Assembly (NCBI RefSeq): GCF_025311495.1
Contig: NZ_CP104398.1
Coordinates: 496,001 to 560,000, forward strand
Source of the DNA: Limosilactobacillus oris
Lineage (GTDB): Bacteria > Bacillota > Bacilli > Lactobacillales > Lactobacillaceae
Direction: 5' to 3'
Length of the DNA: 64,000 nucleotides
How positions within the stretch are numbered: position 1 is the stretch's first letter; every line of letters starts with the position of its first letter. The notes beneath the pieces were generated by a model. The model did not search any database. It was not told where the DNA came from and was given only the letters and a program-made list of their open reading frames with translations. The position numbers and the translations under genes are program-made. Positions 7,825-15,680 of this stretch are shown here, piece by piece.

Positions 7825-8248
7825 AATTCCCCACTCCAATATCAATATCCAGGTTACCGTTGACTTCCTTCTTGTCCGTCCAGGCTCCAAACCGTTTGCC
7901 GATTAGCTCCAATGCTTTCAGCTTATCAGCATTCCGGGTAGACGTTTCGATAACGTCCCCCTTGTTAGTAACGGTTTCTTCGGTAGTTTCGCCTCGCCCC
8001 ATTGCTGCCAGACGCTCCATGACTTCCTGCATGTCCATCGTTTTGGCGGATTGGATTTCAGCGTTACGGCGATCTAGCTCAGCTTTAATGACAGGTTTTG
8101 ACAAGTTTTCAGTAGCAATCCGGTTAGCTGTCTTCTCAGAATAGCCCGCCTTAATGGCTGCTTGAGTAGCATTACCGGAAATAATGTACTCATCGACAAA
8201 CCGTTGTTGTTTCAATGTTAACTTCTTAGTAATGCCACTCACCTCCAA
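7811..8248 (-). CDS. terS: Terminase small subunit
   Basis: 145 residues. DNA-recognition subunit of the terminase. The N-terminal HTH is clear: LTLKQQRFVDEYIISGNATQ followed by AAIKAGYSEKTA, the standard Terminase_2 signature; C-terminal residues form the oligomerisation and TerL contact region. The start is uncertain. TTG at 8248 opens the frame and GTG at 8242 touches the GGAGG box; there is no ATG before the HTH. It follows a terminator and precedes terL. Confidence 0.85.
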   Translation of the reverse strand: MEVSGITKKLTLKQQRFVDEYIISGNATQAAIKAGYSEKTANRIATENLSKPVIKAELDRRNAEIQSAKTMDMQEVMERLAAMGRGETTEETVTNKGDVIETSTRNADKLKALELIGKRFGAWTDKKEVNGNLDIDIGVGNYDED

Positions 8249-8251
8249 ACA

Positions 8252-8280
8252 AAAAAAGCCAGCGCTAGGCTGACTCTTCT
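8252..8280 (-). terminator. Intrinsic terminator after the moron gene
   Basis: On the minus strand AGTCAGC and GCTGGCT pair (one G-U) around a short loop and are followed by seven T. It separates the membrane moron gene from terS. Confidence 0.65.
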
Positions 8281-8873
8281 TTTAATTCCTCCATTTGGTA
8301 ATTAAAATAATCTCTTGCAACATTTACAAATTCGTTTAGCAATTGGCTATTAATACCAAGCTGATTATTCATGTCGCTTTCTAATGCTTTTATCATATCA
8401 AGAACTTCTTTTTCATGGTCGTCGTTTTTGCGGAAAAGATAAAGCCGGATCATTGTTACCTCTTCATTCAGTGAAGAAAGAAGTTCTCCTGCTTTATGTA
8501 AATTTTCACTAGATTCCCTAGACATACCATCCACTTCACTTGGGCTGAAATTTAATTTTTCAACTTTATTATTCATGCTTTTAATATTTTTGACTAAAAT
8601 GTTAAGCCGAAAACTATCGCTAACAAACTTAGCAATTAATTTTCTTGTTTCGTTTGCCCATTCCAATTTACTTTCATAAAAGAGTTTTTCATCTCTCTGC
8701 ATTTGCGCAATCTCCTTTTGAGCCTCGATTGCCTTTTTCCCGTTTCTGCTTTGAACAAAAGCTGTAATACTATATCCAATTAGAGCAACAACACCAGAAA
8801 CCAATGCAGCTATTAAACCACTATATATTGCGGTAGAAGTTGTTGCCGCATTTGTAGTTGTTAAAAGTATCAT
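8265..8873 (-). CDS. Membrane-anchored coiled-coil moron protein
   Basis: About 202 residues from the ATG at 8873 (an ATG at 8894 is also in frame). A hydrophobic N-terminus (IYSGLIAALVSGVVALIGYS) makes one membrane span. It is followed by a long charged helical region with QKEIAQMQRDEK. The family is not recognised. The gene is AT-rich relative to neighbours, is flanked by terminators on both sides and interrupts the arpU-terS order, so it behaves like a moron (extra cargo gene). Exclusion or sensing at the host membrane is possible but unproven. Confidence 0.7.
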   Translation of the reverse strand: MILLTTTNAATTSTAIYSGLIAALVSGVVALIGYSITAFVQSRNGKKAIEAQKEIAQMQRDEKLFYESKLEWANETRKLIAKFVSDSFRLNILVKNIKSMNNKVEKLNFSPSEVDGMSRESSENLHKAGELLSSLNEEVTMIRLYLFRKNDDHEKEVLDMIKALESDMNNQLGINSQLLNEFVNVARDYFNYQMEELKEESA

Positions 8874-8905
8874 AAAAATCACCCAACTAAACATAATACA
8901 AAAAG

Positions 8906-8933
8906 CCTAGCCAAATGACTAGACTTCTTTGGG
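8906..8933 (-). terminator. Intrinsic terminator before the moron gene
   Basis: Minus-strand AGTCTAG pairs with CTAGGCT (one G-U) and runs into TTTTT. It ends the arpU transcript just upstream of the moron gene. The sequence TAGTCA-17-TATTAT overlaps it and could be a weak moron promoter. Confidence 0.6.
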
Positions 8934-9027
8934 TGATTAGAATGGTAGTCGTTTACTTTTCGACAATACTATCCTAGCGCCATTATAGTCCCGTTCGTAT
9001 CCCGCTGGCGACCTGCTCACGACCCTT

Positions 9028-9492
9028 TCATGACCCGTTTTTCTCAAATACCAGCAAGTTGGGGATGATTTCACTGTCGACATTGTTCTCCCACGCCTTA
9101 CGTTCCAGACAGTCTGCAAACTCAAGACAGGCATACTTATCAGCGTTGGTATACGTTTCGTGACCATACCGGTTAACCAGAGGTCGCACATCATAAATAT
9201 CCCAGCCATCAATATAACGTTTCTTGAGAATGACTTGGCTCATTTGCCGACAACCAGAAATAGCATCATCAACTGTCCGCTTAGCCTTAGCATATTCGGC
9301 AAACATGACCATCATCTTTTCGGTCGAGTTGCCGAACCGTGAACCACGGATTCCAGTGATGTCCATCTGTGGTGACTTTAAGCCATACTCACCAGATCGC
9401 CGCTTAATCGTGGGATAATACTCATCTTCAGAGAAAAACTCACGAACCTTTTTGATAGTTGCTTTTTTATCTAACGTTGGCACTAAACCCAC
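9028..9492 (-). CDS. ArpU-family late transcription regulator
   Basis: 154 residues. ArpU-type proteins stand just before the packaging genes in many Gram-positive phages and are thought to switch on late transcription. The N-terminus LVPTLDKKATIKKVREFF and the sigma-like C-terminus with SQVILKKRYIDGWD fit the family. Start: GTG at 9492, ten bases after AAAGGAG; the GTG at 9501 sits too close to that site. The position between the accessory run and terS agrees. Confidence 0.8.
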   Translation of the reverse strand: MGLVPTLDKKATIKKVREFFSEDEYYPTIKRRSGEYGLKSPQMDITGIRGSRFGNSTEKMMVMFAEYAKAKRTVDDAISGCRQMSQVILKKRYIDGWDIYDVRPLVNRYGHETYTNADKYACLEFADCLERKAWENNVDSEIIPNLLVFEKNGS

Positions 9493-9508
9493 AATCAGCA
9501 CGCTCCTT

Positions 9509-9566
9509 TGGTATAATTAGTATGTTAGTTGTTAAGGCATGCTCTGTTATGGGGTGTGTCTTTTTT
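9509..9566 (+). ncRNA. Candidate plus-strand small RNA A (promoter + hairpin terminator)
   Basis: Within the gap between arpU and the next gene, the plus strand has an extended -10 box TGGTATAAT (9509-9517). About 19 nt later a 9-bp stem, 9536-9544 with 9552-9560, is closed by six T (9561-9566). Several pairs are G-U on the plus strand but would be C-A on the minus strand, so the hairpin suits a plus-strand RNA, opposite to the phage operon. It contains GTTAGTTG (9524-9531), shared with element B. Its existence as an RNA is inferred. Confidence 0.45.
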
Positions 9567-9570
9567 AGTT

Positions 9571-9705
9571 TCATACGACGAAAATAAAATGTAACAACCC
9601 AGACACCAATTCTGACACTAGCCACCAGCCGAACAGACCAATTAGAACTAGCAGCATCGCAATCCAGATGATAGTGATGCCAACAATCATGATTCGTTCA
9701 AACAT
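9571..9705 (-). CDS. Small membrane protein, 44 aa
   Basis: Starts MFERIMIVGITIIWIAMLLV and continues as an almost wholly hydrophobic chain with LIGLFGWWLV, probably one long or two short membrane spans. The ATG at 9705 has a perfect GGAGG site 6 bases away. Function unknown. Small membrane genes of this sort are common in phage early-to-middle regions. Confidence 0.55.
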   Translation of the reverse strand: MFERIMIVGITIIWIAMLLVLIGLFGWWLVSELVSGLLHFIFVV

Positions 9706-9733
9706 GATTCGCCTCCAAACTTAAATACCTTGG

Positions 9734-9895
9734 TTAAATTGGAACCGGGCCATAACGGTTATTGAGTGACCGCCGCTGTACTATCGCCACATCACCTGTC
9801 GTGCTCTGCTTGCAGTAGATGATGTCGTAGCAGTCACCCAAGTAGCAGACCGGTCGCTTGTTTTCCATAGCCTTAATGGCTTCTTCAATCGTCAT
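9734..9895 (-). CDS. Small phage protein, 53 aa
   Basis: From the ATG at 9895 (MTIEEAIKAMENKRPVCYLG), preceded by GTGAGG. A longer frame to 9970 exists, but its first 25 residues are a shadow of the membrane protein at 9907-10068. No family is recognised. Confidence 0.5.
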   Translation of the reverse strand: MTIEEAIKAMENKRPVCYLGDCYDIIYCKQSTTGDVAIVQRRSLNNRYGPVPI

Positions 9896-9906
9896 CTTGT
9901 CCAACC

Positions 9907-10068
9907 TCACGTAATCCAAATAATAGCAACTACCGCAATGGCGAACCCAAGAATCGTTAATAGCATCCATGCTGGTTGGTTAAGCAATCCGCTAAGTGCT
10001 ACCCCAGCAATGTCCATAACGACTGCAAATGTAAGCGAGGATTTTACCACCACTTCTTGTTTAGTCAT
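9907..10068 (-). CDS. Two-span small membrane protein, 53 aa
   Basis: MTKQEVVVKSSLTFAVVMDI... with hydrophobic segments at about 10-27 and 32-52. The ATG at 10068 overlaps the upstream gene's stop (GATGACTAA) and has GGAGGTAAC. It resembles the small membrane genes found in Lactobacillus phage early operons. Function unknown. Confidence 0.6.
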   Translation of the reverse strand: MTKQEVVVKSSLTFAVVMDIAGVALSGLLNQPAWMLLTILGFAIAVVAIIWIT

Positions 10069-10438
10069 CTTCGTTACCTCCTAAGGGACGGCCACACATG
10101 GGACAGTAATTAATAGCCGTTCGATAATGTTCGGCTGGATTTTTAATTACCCAACCTCCCGGCTCATAGTCATCTTCAATTAACTTATTTTTATACGTAA
10201 CGTTTAAACAATAGGGATGTTTTTTATTGCCTCTCAAGTTAATTCGTACCAATCTAACAGAATTGTCTTTCTCATAAATTAGCTGGTGCCCTGAATGACA
10301 GTACGGACAGTTCTTCTGCTTTTCAATTCTATTTTTTATTAATTTAGCTTTGCTATAGCCCGTTTGATCAGCATACTCATCAAAACGCCCTTGATCGTAT
10401 CCTCGATGATATGCTTCAAATTCTTTATCCTCATCCAT
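10061..10438 (-). CDS. Zinc-ribbon phage protein
   Basis: 125 residues. Two Cys pairs, CPYC near residue 45 and CPMC near 115, suggest a zinc ribbon split by an insert. The start at 10438 forms a TGATG overlap with the upstream stop. Function unknown; similar proteins occur among accessory genes of Lactobacillus phages. Confidence 0.55.
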   Translation of the reverse strand: MDEDKEFEAYHRGYDQGRFDEYADQTGYSKAKLIKNRIEKQKNCPYCHSGHQLIYEKDNSVRLVRINLRGNKKHPYCLNVTYKNKLIEDDYEPGGWVIKNPAEHYRTAINYCPMCGRPLGGNEDD

Positions 10439-10692
10439 CAGTCGCACCTCTCATACGTCCGGCGGAAGATGTCATCGGCAATGGCCCAATGTTCGCCATC
10501 AATACCTGTGGCAATCCAATCGCCTTTATGAATGGCCATCTTGCCTTCCTTCGTTGGAATAGTGTAGAGGGGAAAGTCAGCGTAGTAATGGCCTTCTGGA
10601 TTAGCTTCAATACCATACTCTTGCATCATTTCATCAGACCCATCGAACTGCTCGGCCTTGATGGTCGTCTTCTTTCTGTACTCGTGTAGCAT
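10438..10692 (-). CDS. PGDYG-like phage protein
   Basis: 84 residues. The C-terminal pattern HKGDWIATGIDGEHWAIADD followed by IFRRTYE matches the short PGDYG-type phage proteins, whose role is unknown. It is translationally coupled on both sides. Confidence 0.6.
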   Translation of the reverse strand: MLHEYRKKTTIKAEQFDGSDEMMQEYGIEANPEGHYYADFPLYTIPTKEGKMAIHKGDWIATGIDGEHWAIADDIFRRTYERCD

Positions 10693-11072
10693 TAGTCGTC
10701 CTCCAATTCATAATTGCCATAAATAAGTGCAAGCATGATTAATACCGGACCAAAGCGGTAATGCTTATCCATCCAATCGCCAAAATCCTTAGATGGCTTG
10801 AACTTCGACTTGTCGCCAATAGCGTTCATCTCGTAGTCTTCTCGATTGCATTCACCCAAAATTAATTTAAGTGAACCAAAGATTGTCCATCCGGCCGCTG
10901 CCGCTTCTTCGCCACCGAACATTTTAATGCGGTCATAAACCGCCTTGGGGAACTTCTGCTTGGGTAGAACGGGCTTGCCATCTTCAACCCGTACTTCGTA
11001 AATCTGCTTTAAGATTTGATCCATATTTTCAAGCTCGAAGAAGTAATTATCCATGTCTGCATTCTTACTCAT
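10692..11072 (-). CDS. Hypothetical phage protein, 126 aa
   Basis: Starts MSKNADMDNYFFELENMD. No family is recognised. It is mostly helical, with an acidic tail (GNYELEDD). Its stop touches the next start, so it belongs to the same operon. Confidence 0.5.
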   Translation of the reverse strand: MSKNADMDNYFFELENMDQILKQIYEVRVEDGKPVLPKQKFPKAVYDRIKMFGGEEAAAAGWTIFGSLKLILGECNREDYEMNAIGDKSKFKPSKDFGDWMDKHYRFGPVLIMLALIYGNYELEDD

Positions 11073-11566
11073 TAGTCGTCCTCCACTGGTTCAGCGTGCC
11101 GAATCAAATCCTGGAGCCAGCCGACGCCTTTGAACTGGTTCCGATTAGCGATGATGTCTAGTTCTTCTTGAGTGAACTCCTGCTTTAAATCTGGTCTTTC
11201 TGCACAAGCAAAGAATTTTGCTGTTTTGACGTCTTCTCTATCAGCAGCCAGATACTGGTATCCATTGTCGGAATTAAGACCCCGTAGACGGACACGATAC
11301 TTAGGCTTGTCTTCACGGTCTTCCAGTGGTGTAGATAGAAATTGATTAATCAGTGACGAAACGTATACACGTTCAGCATTATTAAAAGCACCAGCTGTAA
11401 CCTTTTCGTAATTGCTAATTTCAAACCATGTTTTTGCATTGTTTGGGATTAGTAACGAAATTATGCCACCAATCCAAACATGGATTTCACCATCCTCCCC
11501 GACTGTTACATCTTCGATTTCTAAAATAGATTTTAGTTTTTCGATTAGTTCTTCTGTTGTCATCAT
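11072..11566 (-). CDS. DUF1642-like phage protein
   Basis: 164 residues. The C-terminal half, RVRLRGLNSDNGYQYLA ... FTQEELDIIANRNQF, follows the pattern of the DUF1642 family in lactic-acid-bacteria phages (function unknown). Its acidic tail EDD resembles the previous gene's. Start MMTTEE with the ribosome site AGGAGGAAC. Confidence 0.55.
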   Translation of the reverse strand: MMTTEELIEKLKSILEIEDVTVGEDGEIHVWIGGIISLLIPNNAKTWFEISNYEKVTAGAFNNAERVYVSSLINQFLSTPLEDREDKPKYRVRLRGLNSDNGYQYLAADREDVKTAKFFACAERPDLKQEFTQEELDIIANRNQFKGVGWLQDLIRHAEPVEDD

Positions 11567-11575
11567 TGTTCCTCC

Positions 11576-11767
11576 TCAATCCACGTCATCAAAGACTTCC
11601 GTAATACTATCAATCGAAGCAATCGGGATAATGACCCGTCTGCCGTTCAAGTTAGTGCCAATGAGCACCACCGTCCCAGCATGATCCAGGGCCCGCCTGG
11701 CTTCCTGATACGTCGTTCTCAGCTTGTGGGTTGCCCCACCGATTGTCTGCACTCTAATCAATTTCAT
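11576..11767 (-). CDS. Small hypothetical phage protein, 63 aa
   Basis: Starts MKLIRVQTIGGATHKL. No family is seen. The overlap with the XRE gene's stop (11764) supports it as a real gene. Confidence 0.45.
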   Translation of the reverse strand: MKLIRVQTIGGATHKLRTTYQEARRALDHAGTVVLIGTNLNGRRVIIPIASIDSITEVFDDVD

Positions 11768-11973
11768 GGTTGTCCTTTCTCATCAGACCAGCCAACTAAG
11801 TAAGCAGGGCTGACGTGTAGTGCGGAGGCAAGCTGTTCCCATTTAGCCAGCTTGGGCTCACGCAAACCTAGTTCATACTTTGCTATTGCGTCACCCACAA
11901 GTCCTGCTCGTTCCCCTAGTTCCGCTTGTGTCATTCCAGCGGCTTTCCGGCACTCTCTAATTCGATTTTTCAT
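11764..11973 (-). CDS. XRE-family HTH protein
   Basis: 69 residues forming a single helix-turn-helix domain: NRIRECRKAAGMTQAELGER, then GDAIAKYELG. The protein is all DNA-binding domain with no partner region. It is expressed with the early operon; its operator is not known. Confidence 0.7.
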   Translation of the reverse strand: MKNRIRECRKAAGMTQAELGERAGLVGDAIAKYELGLREPKLAKWEQLASALHVSPAYLVGWSDEKGQP

Positions 11974-11979
11974 CGTCTT

Positions 11980-12201
11980 CTATCTTCCTTTCACTTTTCG
12001 CCATTGATCTTCCTGGTAATCAGCAACGGCAACTAAAATCTTTACCACCAGTGGATTGCGGTTGTACCGCACTTCAATCATCCCCAGCGTTTCGGTCAGC
12101 CATTTCCAGTAACGATCACTAGTCAAACCCTCCCGCTGTAACATGACGTTCGATGCCTTCATCCACTCTTGCAGGTCGTTAAAGAACGCTGCCCAATTCA
12201 T
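11980..12201 (-). CDS. Hypothetical phage protein, 73 aa
   Basis: Starts MNWAAFFNDLQEWMKAS and is helical with several Trp. No family is recognised. It overlaps the RusA gene end (12198), typical of an accessory replication-operon gene. Confidence 0.5.
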   Translation of the reverse strand: MNWAAFFNDLQEWMKASNVMLQREGLTSDRYWKWLTETLGMIEVRYNRNPLVVKILVAVADYQEDQWRKVKGR

Positions 12202-12593
12202 GATTCCACCTTCTCCAAACTGATGAACAAGCCCGGAATCTTAGCCCAGAACTTCTGAGCAATCAGGCTAACCACCAAACGATCATCTTCAAAGTAATTC
12301 AGCTTGTTCATTACGTCTTGCAAGAGTTTCACCAGGTTGTCGCAATCTGGCTTGGTTGTCTTAGGCTGTCCATCATGTGTACCAGTCACCAGTGGGAAGC
12401 AGAACTTCACCACCAGCTCCAACGGTCCTTTCATTGGCTTCTTAGGCGCATACTGTGCCAGATAGTCAGTTAAGTTAGCCCGAGCTTGCTTCAGCTCGGT
12501 CGGCTCATAGAAGACAGGCTTATCATGAACAACGTGGACTTGCTTTTCTTGGTGGGTCACCGTTGGGATTTTCATTGGGATAAAGAATTGCAT
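12198..12593 (-). CDS. rusA: RusA-family Holliday-junction resolvase
   Basis: 131 residues. RusA enzymes cut four-way DNA junctions. The conserved stretch TKPDCDNLVKLLQDVMNKLN and the following YFEDDRLV carry the acidic active-site residues. Start at 12593 (ATG with AGGAGAAC upstream); the frame begins earlier, but inside the neighbour. The gene sits with the phage replication genes. Confidence 0.8.
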   Translation of the reverse strand: MQFFIPMKIPTVTHQEKQVHVVHDKPVFYEPTELKQARANLTDYLAQYAPKKPMKGPLELVVKFCFPLVTGTHDGQPKTTKPDCDNLVKLLQDVMNKLNYFEDDRLVVSLIAQKFWAKIPGLFISLEKVES

Positions 12594-12607
12594 TATTGTT
12601 CTCCTCA

Positions 12608-13105
12608 TCACTTGACTTTTACTACATTGTGTTCATCGACAAACAAAATATTGTTTTGCTTAATACGTTGGTAAACTGCCGGTTGACTAATTTTTAGTTC
12701 TTTCGATAAGTCTTCTAATGTCACTGGCAAAGGCCAGTTAGCCTTTGTAAGTCGATTGTAAGCAACCCGTAGCTCTTGTTGGGTTCTGAGGCGCTTCCTA
12801 CGGTTAGCCTCTTGTACACTTTTTATCCATTTCTGATTAGGCTTTTCAGCCTGGTTTGTTTCATCTTCAGATGCCCCGTGCCATAAATGGGTTCCTCTAT
12901 CAAAAATAATCCAATGGTTCTTAGTAACTAAATCTAAAAGCACATCAGCAGCACTTGGCTGTTTCAATAACCACTGTGCAACTTCATTTTTTGACAACTC
13001 ATATTCTTGACCCGGCTGTTTCATATACAGAGGTGGCATTTGTCTAACCGCTTCAATGAAGCGTTGGCCCTTTCTCGTTTCGTTAAATGTTTTTCTTTTA
13101 AGCAT
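12608..13105 (-). CDS. HTH protein sharing a C-terminal module with the primase-helicase
   Basis: 165 residues. The last ~80 residues repeat the C-terminus of the protein at 13389-15644: KWIKSVQEANRRKR against KWKKSMQEANQSKN, then an HTH, ELKISQPAVYQRIKQ against NLGISRQAAYKRVKK. The N-terminal half is not recognised; it contains EVAQWLLKQPSAADVLLDLV. The ATG at 13105 has AGAGGTG. A shared DNA-binding module suggests joint action at the same site, perhaps the nearby repeat region. Confidence 0.6.
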   Translation of the reverse strand: MLKRKTFNETRKGQRFIEAVRQMPPLYMKQPGQEYELSKNEVAQWLLKQPSAADVLLDLVTKNHWIIFDRGTHLWHGASEDETNQAEKPNQKWIKSVQEANRRKRLRTQQELRVAYNRLTKANWPLPVTLEDLSKELKISQPAVYQRIKQNNILFVDEHNVVKVK

Positions 13106-13388
13106 TTCTGATACACCTCTTTTACTTACTTTTATTCAGTGACTGTAAACCACCCCTTTTAAACTTTTGGGTGCCGCCTGTAAACGGGGTTCGGGGGTCT
13201 CGATGTTTCAGTCATCCTCCCCCGTTTTGTCACCACGTGGACTTGAAAAGTCCGTGGTGACAAGGGGGTGGTGACAATCGCTGTCGTAGCAGTGGTTTCA
13301 AGGTTGTCACCGCCAAGTGACCGCCAAGTTGGCATTCACGTAAATTGTCACTGTCACCGCTAATAGGTGGTTTACTGGCTGTTTACAA
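13106..13388. other. Repeat-rich intergenic region; candidate phage replication origin
   Basis: 283 bp without a gene between the HTH gene and the primase-helicase. It holds at least five GTCAC/GTGAC words in both directions and a strong hairpin at 13228-13261 (GTCACCAC...GTGGTGAC outer arms, GGACTT...AAGTCC inner arms). A GTAAACCACC-type sequence near 13140 is repeated inverted near 13368. A repeat cluster beside the initiator-like primase gene fits an iteron origin, but this is inference. Confidence 0.45.
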
Positions 13389-15644
13389 TTACTTATTTTT
13401 AGTAACAATACCGTCAGTTGCTTCAAATAGCTCTGACTTCTTAACTCGTTTGTATGCTGCCTGTCGACTAATCCCTAGGTTAGCGGCCAGCTCCACAATT
13501 GAAATTGGCGCTCCATCGTTGTGAAAGTCCACCAATTGCTGATAGGCTTCTTCCAACTCACTTTGTGCCTTTTCATTCTTACTTTGGTTGGCCTCTTGCA
13601 TGCTCTTCTTCCACTTGGCATGATTTTCTGGATTCTCAATCGCCACCGTGTCCAACTTATGGTCCACCTCGTAAACCGGATATTTGAACCAGTAGCTGAT
13701 GGGACGGAATGACGGGAATTCCCGCAGGGTCCCCTCTAGCCGCCAAGCGGTATGCAGTGCTGCTTGTTCTTTGACTTGTTGCCGCTTCTTAGCAATCTGC
13801 TGTAAAAGAACTTGCTTATTCGGCAGGTCAACAAAGGCACTCATCAAGTGGTCGTCCATCTTGCGGACGTTCATCATGTCGGCTTCTGGCACCTGGTGAT
13901 AGGGATTGTACTTAGCGATTTCACCGGCAATGAAATGGCATTCCTCATCAATCACGTGGGTAGTCCGCAGGTTCTCATCAACCGGCAACGGCGTTGCTGT
14001 CAAGATGCTGTCGGGATCCCGTGAAAAGACCCCCGATCCACTTGACCGTTCCATTGACGACTTGCCACCCTGGGCACCCTTGCTGAAGTGGTGAGCGTAA
14101 ATGACGGAACTCCCCAGCTCGGTCGCAATCTTGTCGAACTGGTTGACGAATTTCGCCATATCAGAGGCGGAGTTTTCATCCCCCGTCAGGACCTTGTAAA
14201 TTGGATCAATGATAATCGCTGAGTAGTGACCATCTTGAGCACGTCGAATCAGCTTCGGGGTCAGTTTGTCCATCGGCGTTGTCTTCCCCCGCAGGTTCCA
14301 CATGTCGATGTTGTTGACGTTGCTATGGGTGATTCCCATCGCCCCATAGATGTCGACTAGCCGCTTCTTAGCGGAGTTCGGGTCGATTTCCAAGTTGACG
14401 TACAGCACCCGGCCTTGCTCACACTGAAAACCATTCCACTGAGTCCCTTCAGCAATCGCGATTGCTAACTGCATGAGTCCAAAGGACTTCCCGGCTTTAC
14501 TAGGGGCCGCGAATAACATCTTGTGACCTAGCCGCAGAATGCCGTGAATCAACTCCGGTGCCAGGTGAATTGGCTTATCGAACAAGTCGTTCAGATTCTC
14601 AATGTCTGGTAGATTGTCGTTTAGGTCTTCGATGTAGTCTTTCCAACTTGCCCAATCTGCTAAGCCGATGTTAGAATCAACTAAGAATTGTTTGTCCCCG
14701 TTGCGTTCAAAGCCCGGTAAGCGGCTAAGGCGTGACGGGTTTTTGTCTTGGGTATCAATTTCAATTCCATTTTGATTTAACACGGTATACAGGTACTGAA
14801 CCCGCTCTTGGTACTCATACTTGTTCTTAGCGTCAATCTTGACTAAGGCATGCAGGCTCTTCCCAGCCGAGTAGGTCAAGGTCGCGATTGGCAATTTGAG
14901 CTTGCGGAACAGTTCATTCTGTCGTTCTAGTTCCAAACTGTCACTTTCCACCAAGGCATATTCAAACTTAGCCACGTTGTTGTTCTTAATGCCATCCCCA
15001 TCGAGGGGGTTAATCCGCATCCAGGCCCCCGCCTGTGGGTTGGGGTCGCCAAACACCATCGATATATCACCCTTGCAGCTGTCCAGAGCTTTTAGTAAGT
15101 CCCCCGCAGTCCGGGTGTATACTCCATTCCCTGACGGTACCCATTTTGTGGTGCCGTCTTTTTCTTCCTTTGGATAAGCCTGTGTGACGTAATTGATATA
15201 GTCTTCCGGCTTATAAAGAGCTTGCACGAAACGCTTAATCTGGTCCACCGGATCCCAGTTCTTCGGCTCTTGTAGTTTAGTCCCCTTGATGTAGTCCGTA
15301 TCAATCAGCCGATAGCCTCGGTCCAGGTCGTCCACTTCTAAGGCGGAGTCCCAGTCTAGGACTTCATCATCGTGGCTTGCTGGTTGCCAGCCAGCATCTT
15401 TTGCCATCTGGGTAATGGTGGCCCCCGTGACGACACTGCCCGCTTCTTCCTTAAAAGTGCGCCACTTGCGCTCGCACTCACCAGCATGGTAGCGGGATCC
15501 GTCACGTTGCGACCACTGGTCCCAGTCCGATACAGAGTAGCCTTCGTGTTTGAGGGCCATCCCCACCTGGGCCCATTCCGTATAGGAGCAGGACGCCGGG
15601 TCGATGTAGTCCAGCAAGGGTCGTAAGTCGAATTGCTCGTCCAT
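13389..15644 (-). CDS. Phage primase-helicase (PriCT-2, primase-like and RepA-like AAA domains)
   Basis: 751 residues. An N-terminal PriCT-2-like region (about 8-70) includes TEWAQVGMALKHEGYSV and CERKWRTF. A primase-like middle (about 190-330) contains TYSAGKSLHALVKID. A RepA/AAA_25-type ATPase follows, with Walker A APSKAGKS at 380-387 and Walker B SAIIIDP near 475. A C-terminal HTH (about 715-745) is shared with the 13.1-kb gene. Such proteins prime and unwind phage DNA. The ATG at 15644 has AGAAGGTAA. Confidence 0.8.
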   Translation of the reverse strand: MDEQFDLRPLLDYIDPASCSYTEWAQVGMALKHEGYSVSDWDQWSQRDGSRYHAGECERKWRTFKEEAGSVVTGATITQMAKDAGWQPASHDDEVLDWDSALEVDDLDRGYRLIDTDYIKGTKLQEPKNWDPVDQIKRFVQALYKPEDYINYVTQAYPKEEKDGTTKWVPSGNGVYTRTAGDLLKALDSCKGDISMVFGDPNPQAGAWMRINPLDGDGIKNNNVAKFEYALVESDSLELERQNELFRKLKLPIATLTYSAGKSLHALVKIDAKNKYEYQERVQYLYTVLNQNGIEIDTQDKNPSRLSRLPGFERNGDKQFLVDSNIGLADWASWKDYIEDLNDNLPDIENLNDLFDKPIHLAPELIHGILRLGHKMLFAAPSKAGKSFGLMQLAIAIAEGTQWNGFQCEQGRVLYVNLEIDPNSAKKRLVDIYGAMGITHSNVNNIDMWNLRGKTTPMDKLTPKLIRRAQDGHYSAIIIDPIYKVLTGDENSASDMAKFVNQFDKIATELGSSVIYAHHFSKGAQGGKSSMERSSGSGVFSRDPDSILTATPLPVDENLRTTHVIDEECHFIAGEIAKYNPYHQVPEADMMNVRKMDDHLMSAFVDLPNKQVLLQQIAKKRQQVKEQAALHTAWRLEGTLREFPSFRPISYWFKYPVYEVDHKLDTVAIENPENHAKWKKSMQEANQSKNEKAQSELEEAYQQLVDFHNDGAPISIVELAANLGISRQAAYKRVKKSELFEATDGIVTKNK

Positions 15645-15680
15645 TGTTTACCTTCTTTCTGTTAAATTTTCAGCGCTGAA

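Noticed and set aside
9896-9970. N-terminal extension of the 53-aa protein at 9734
   Set aside because: Overlaps a better-supported membrane protein gene (9907-10068) and lacks a ribosome site.
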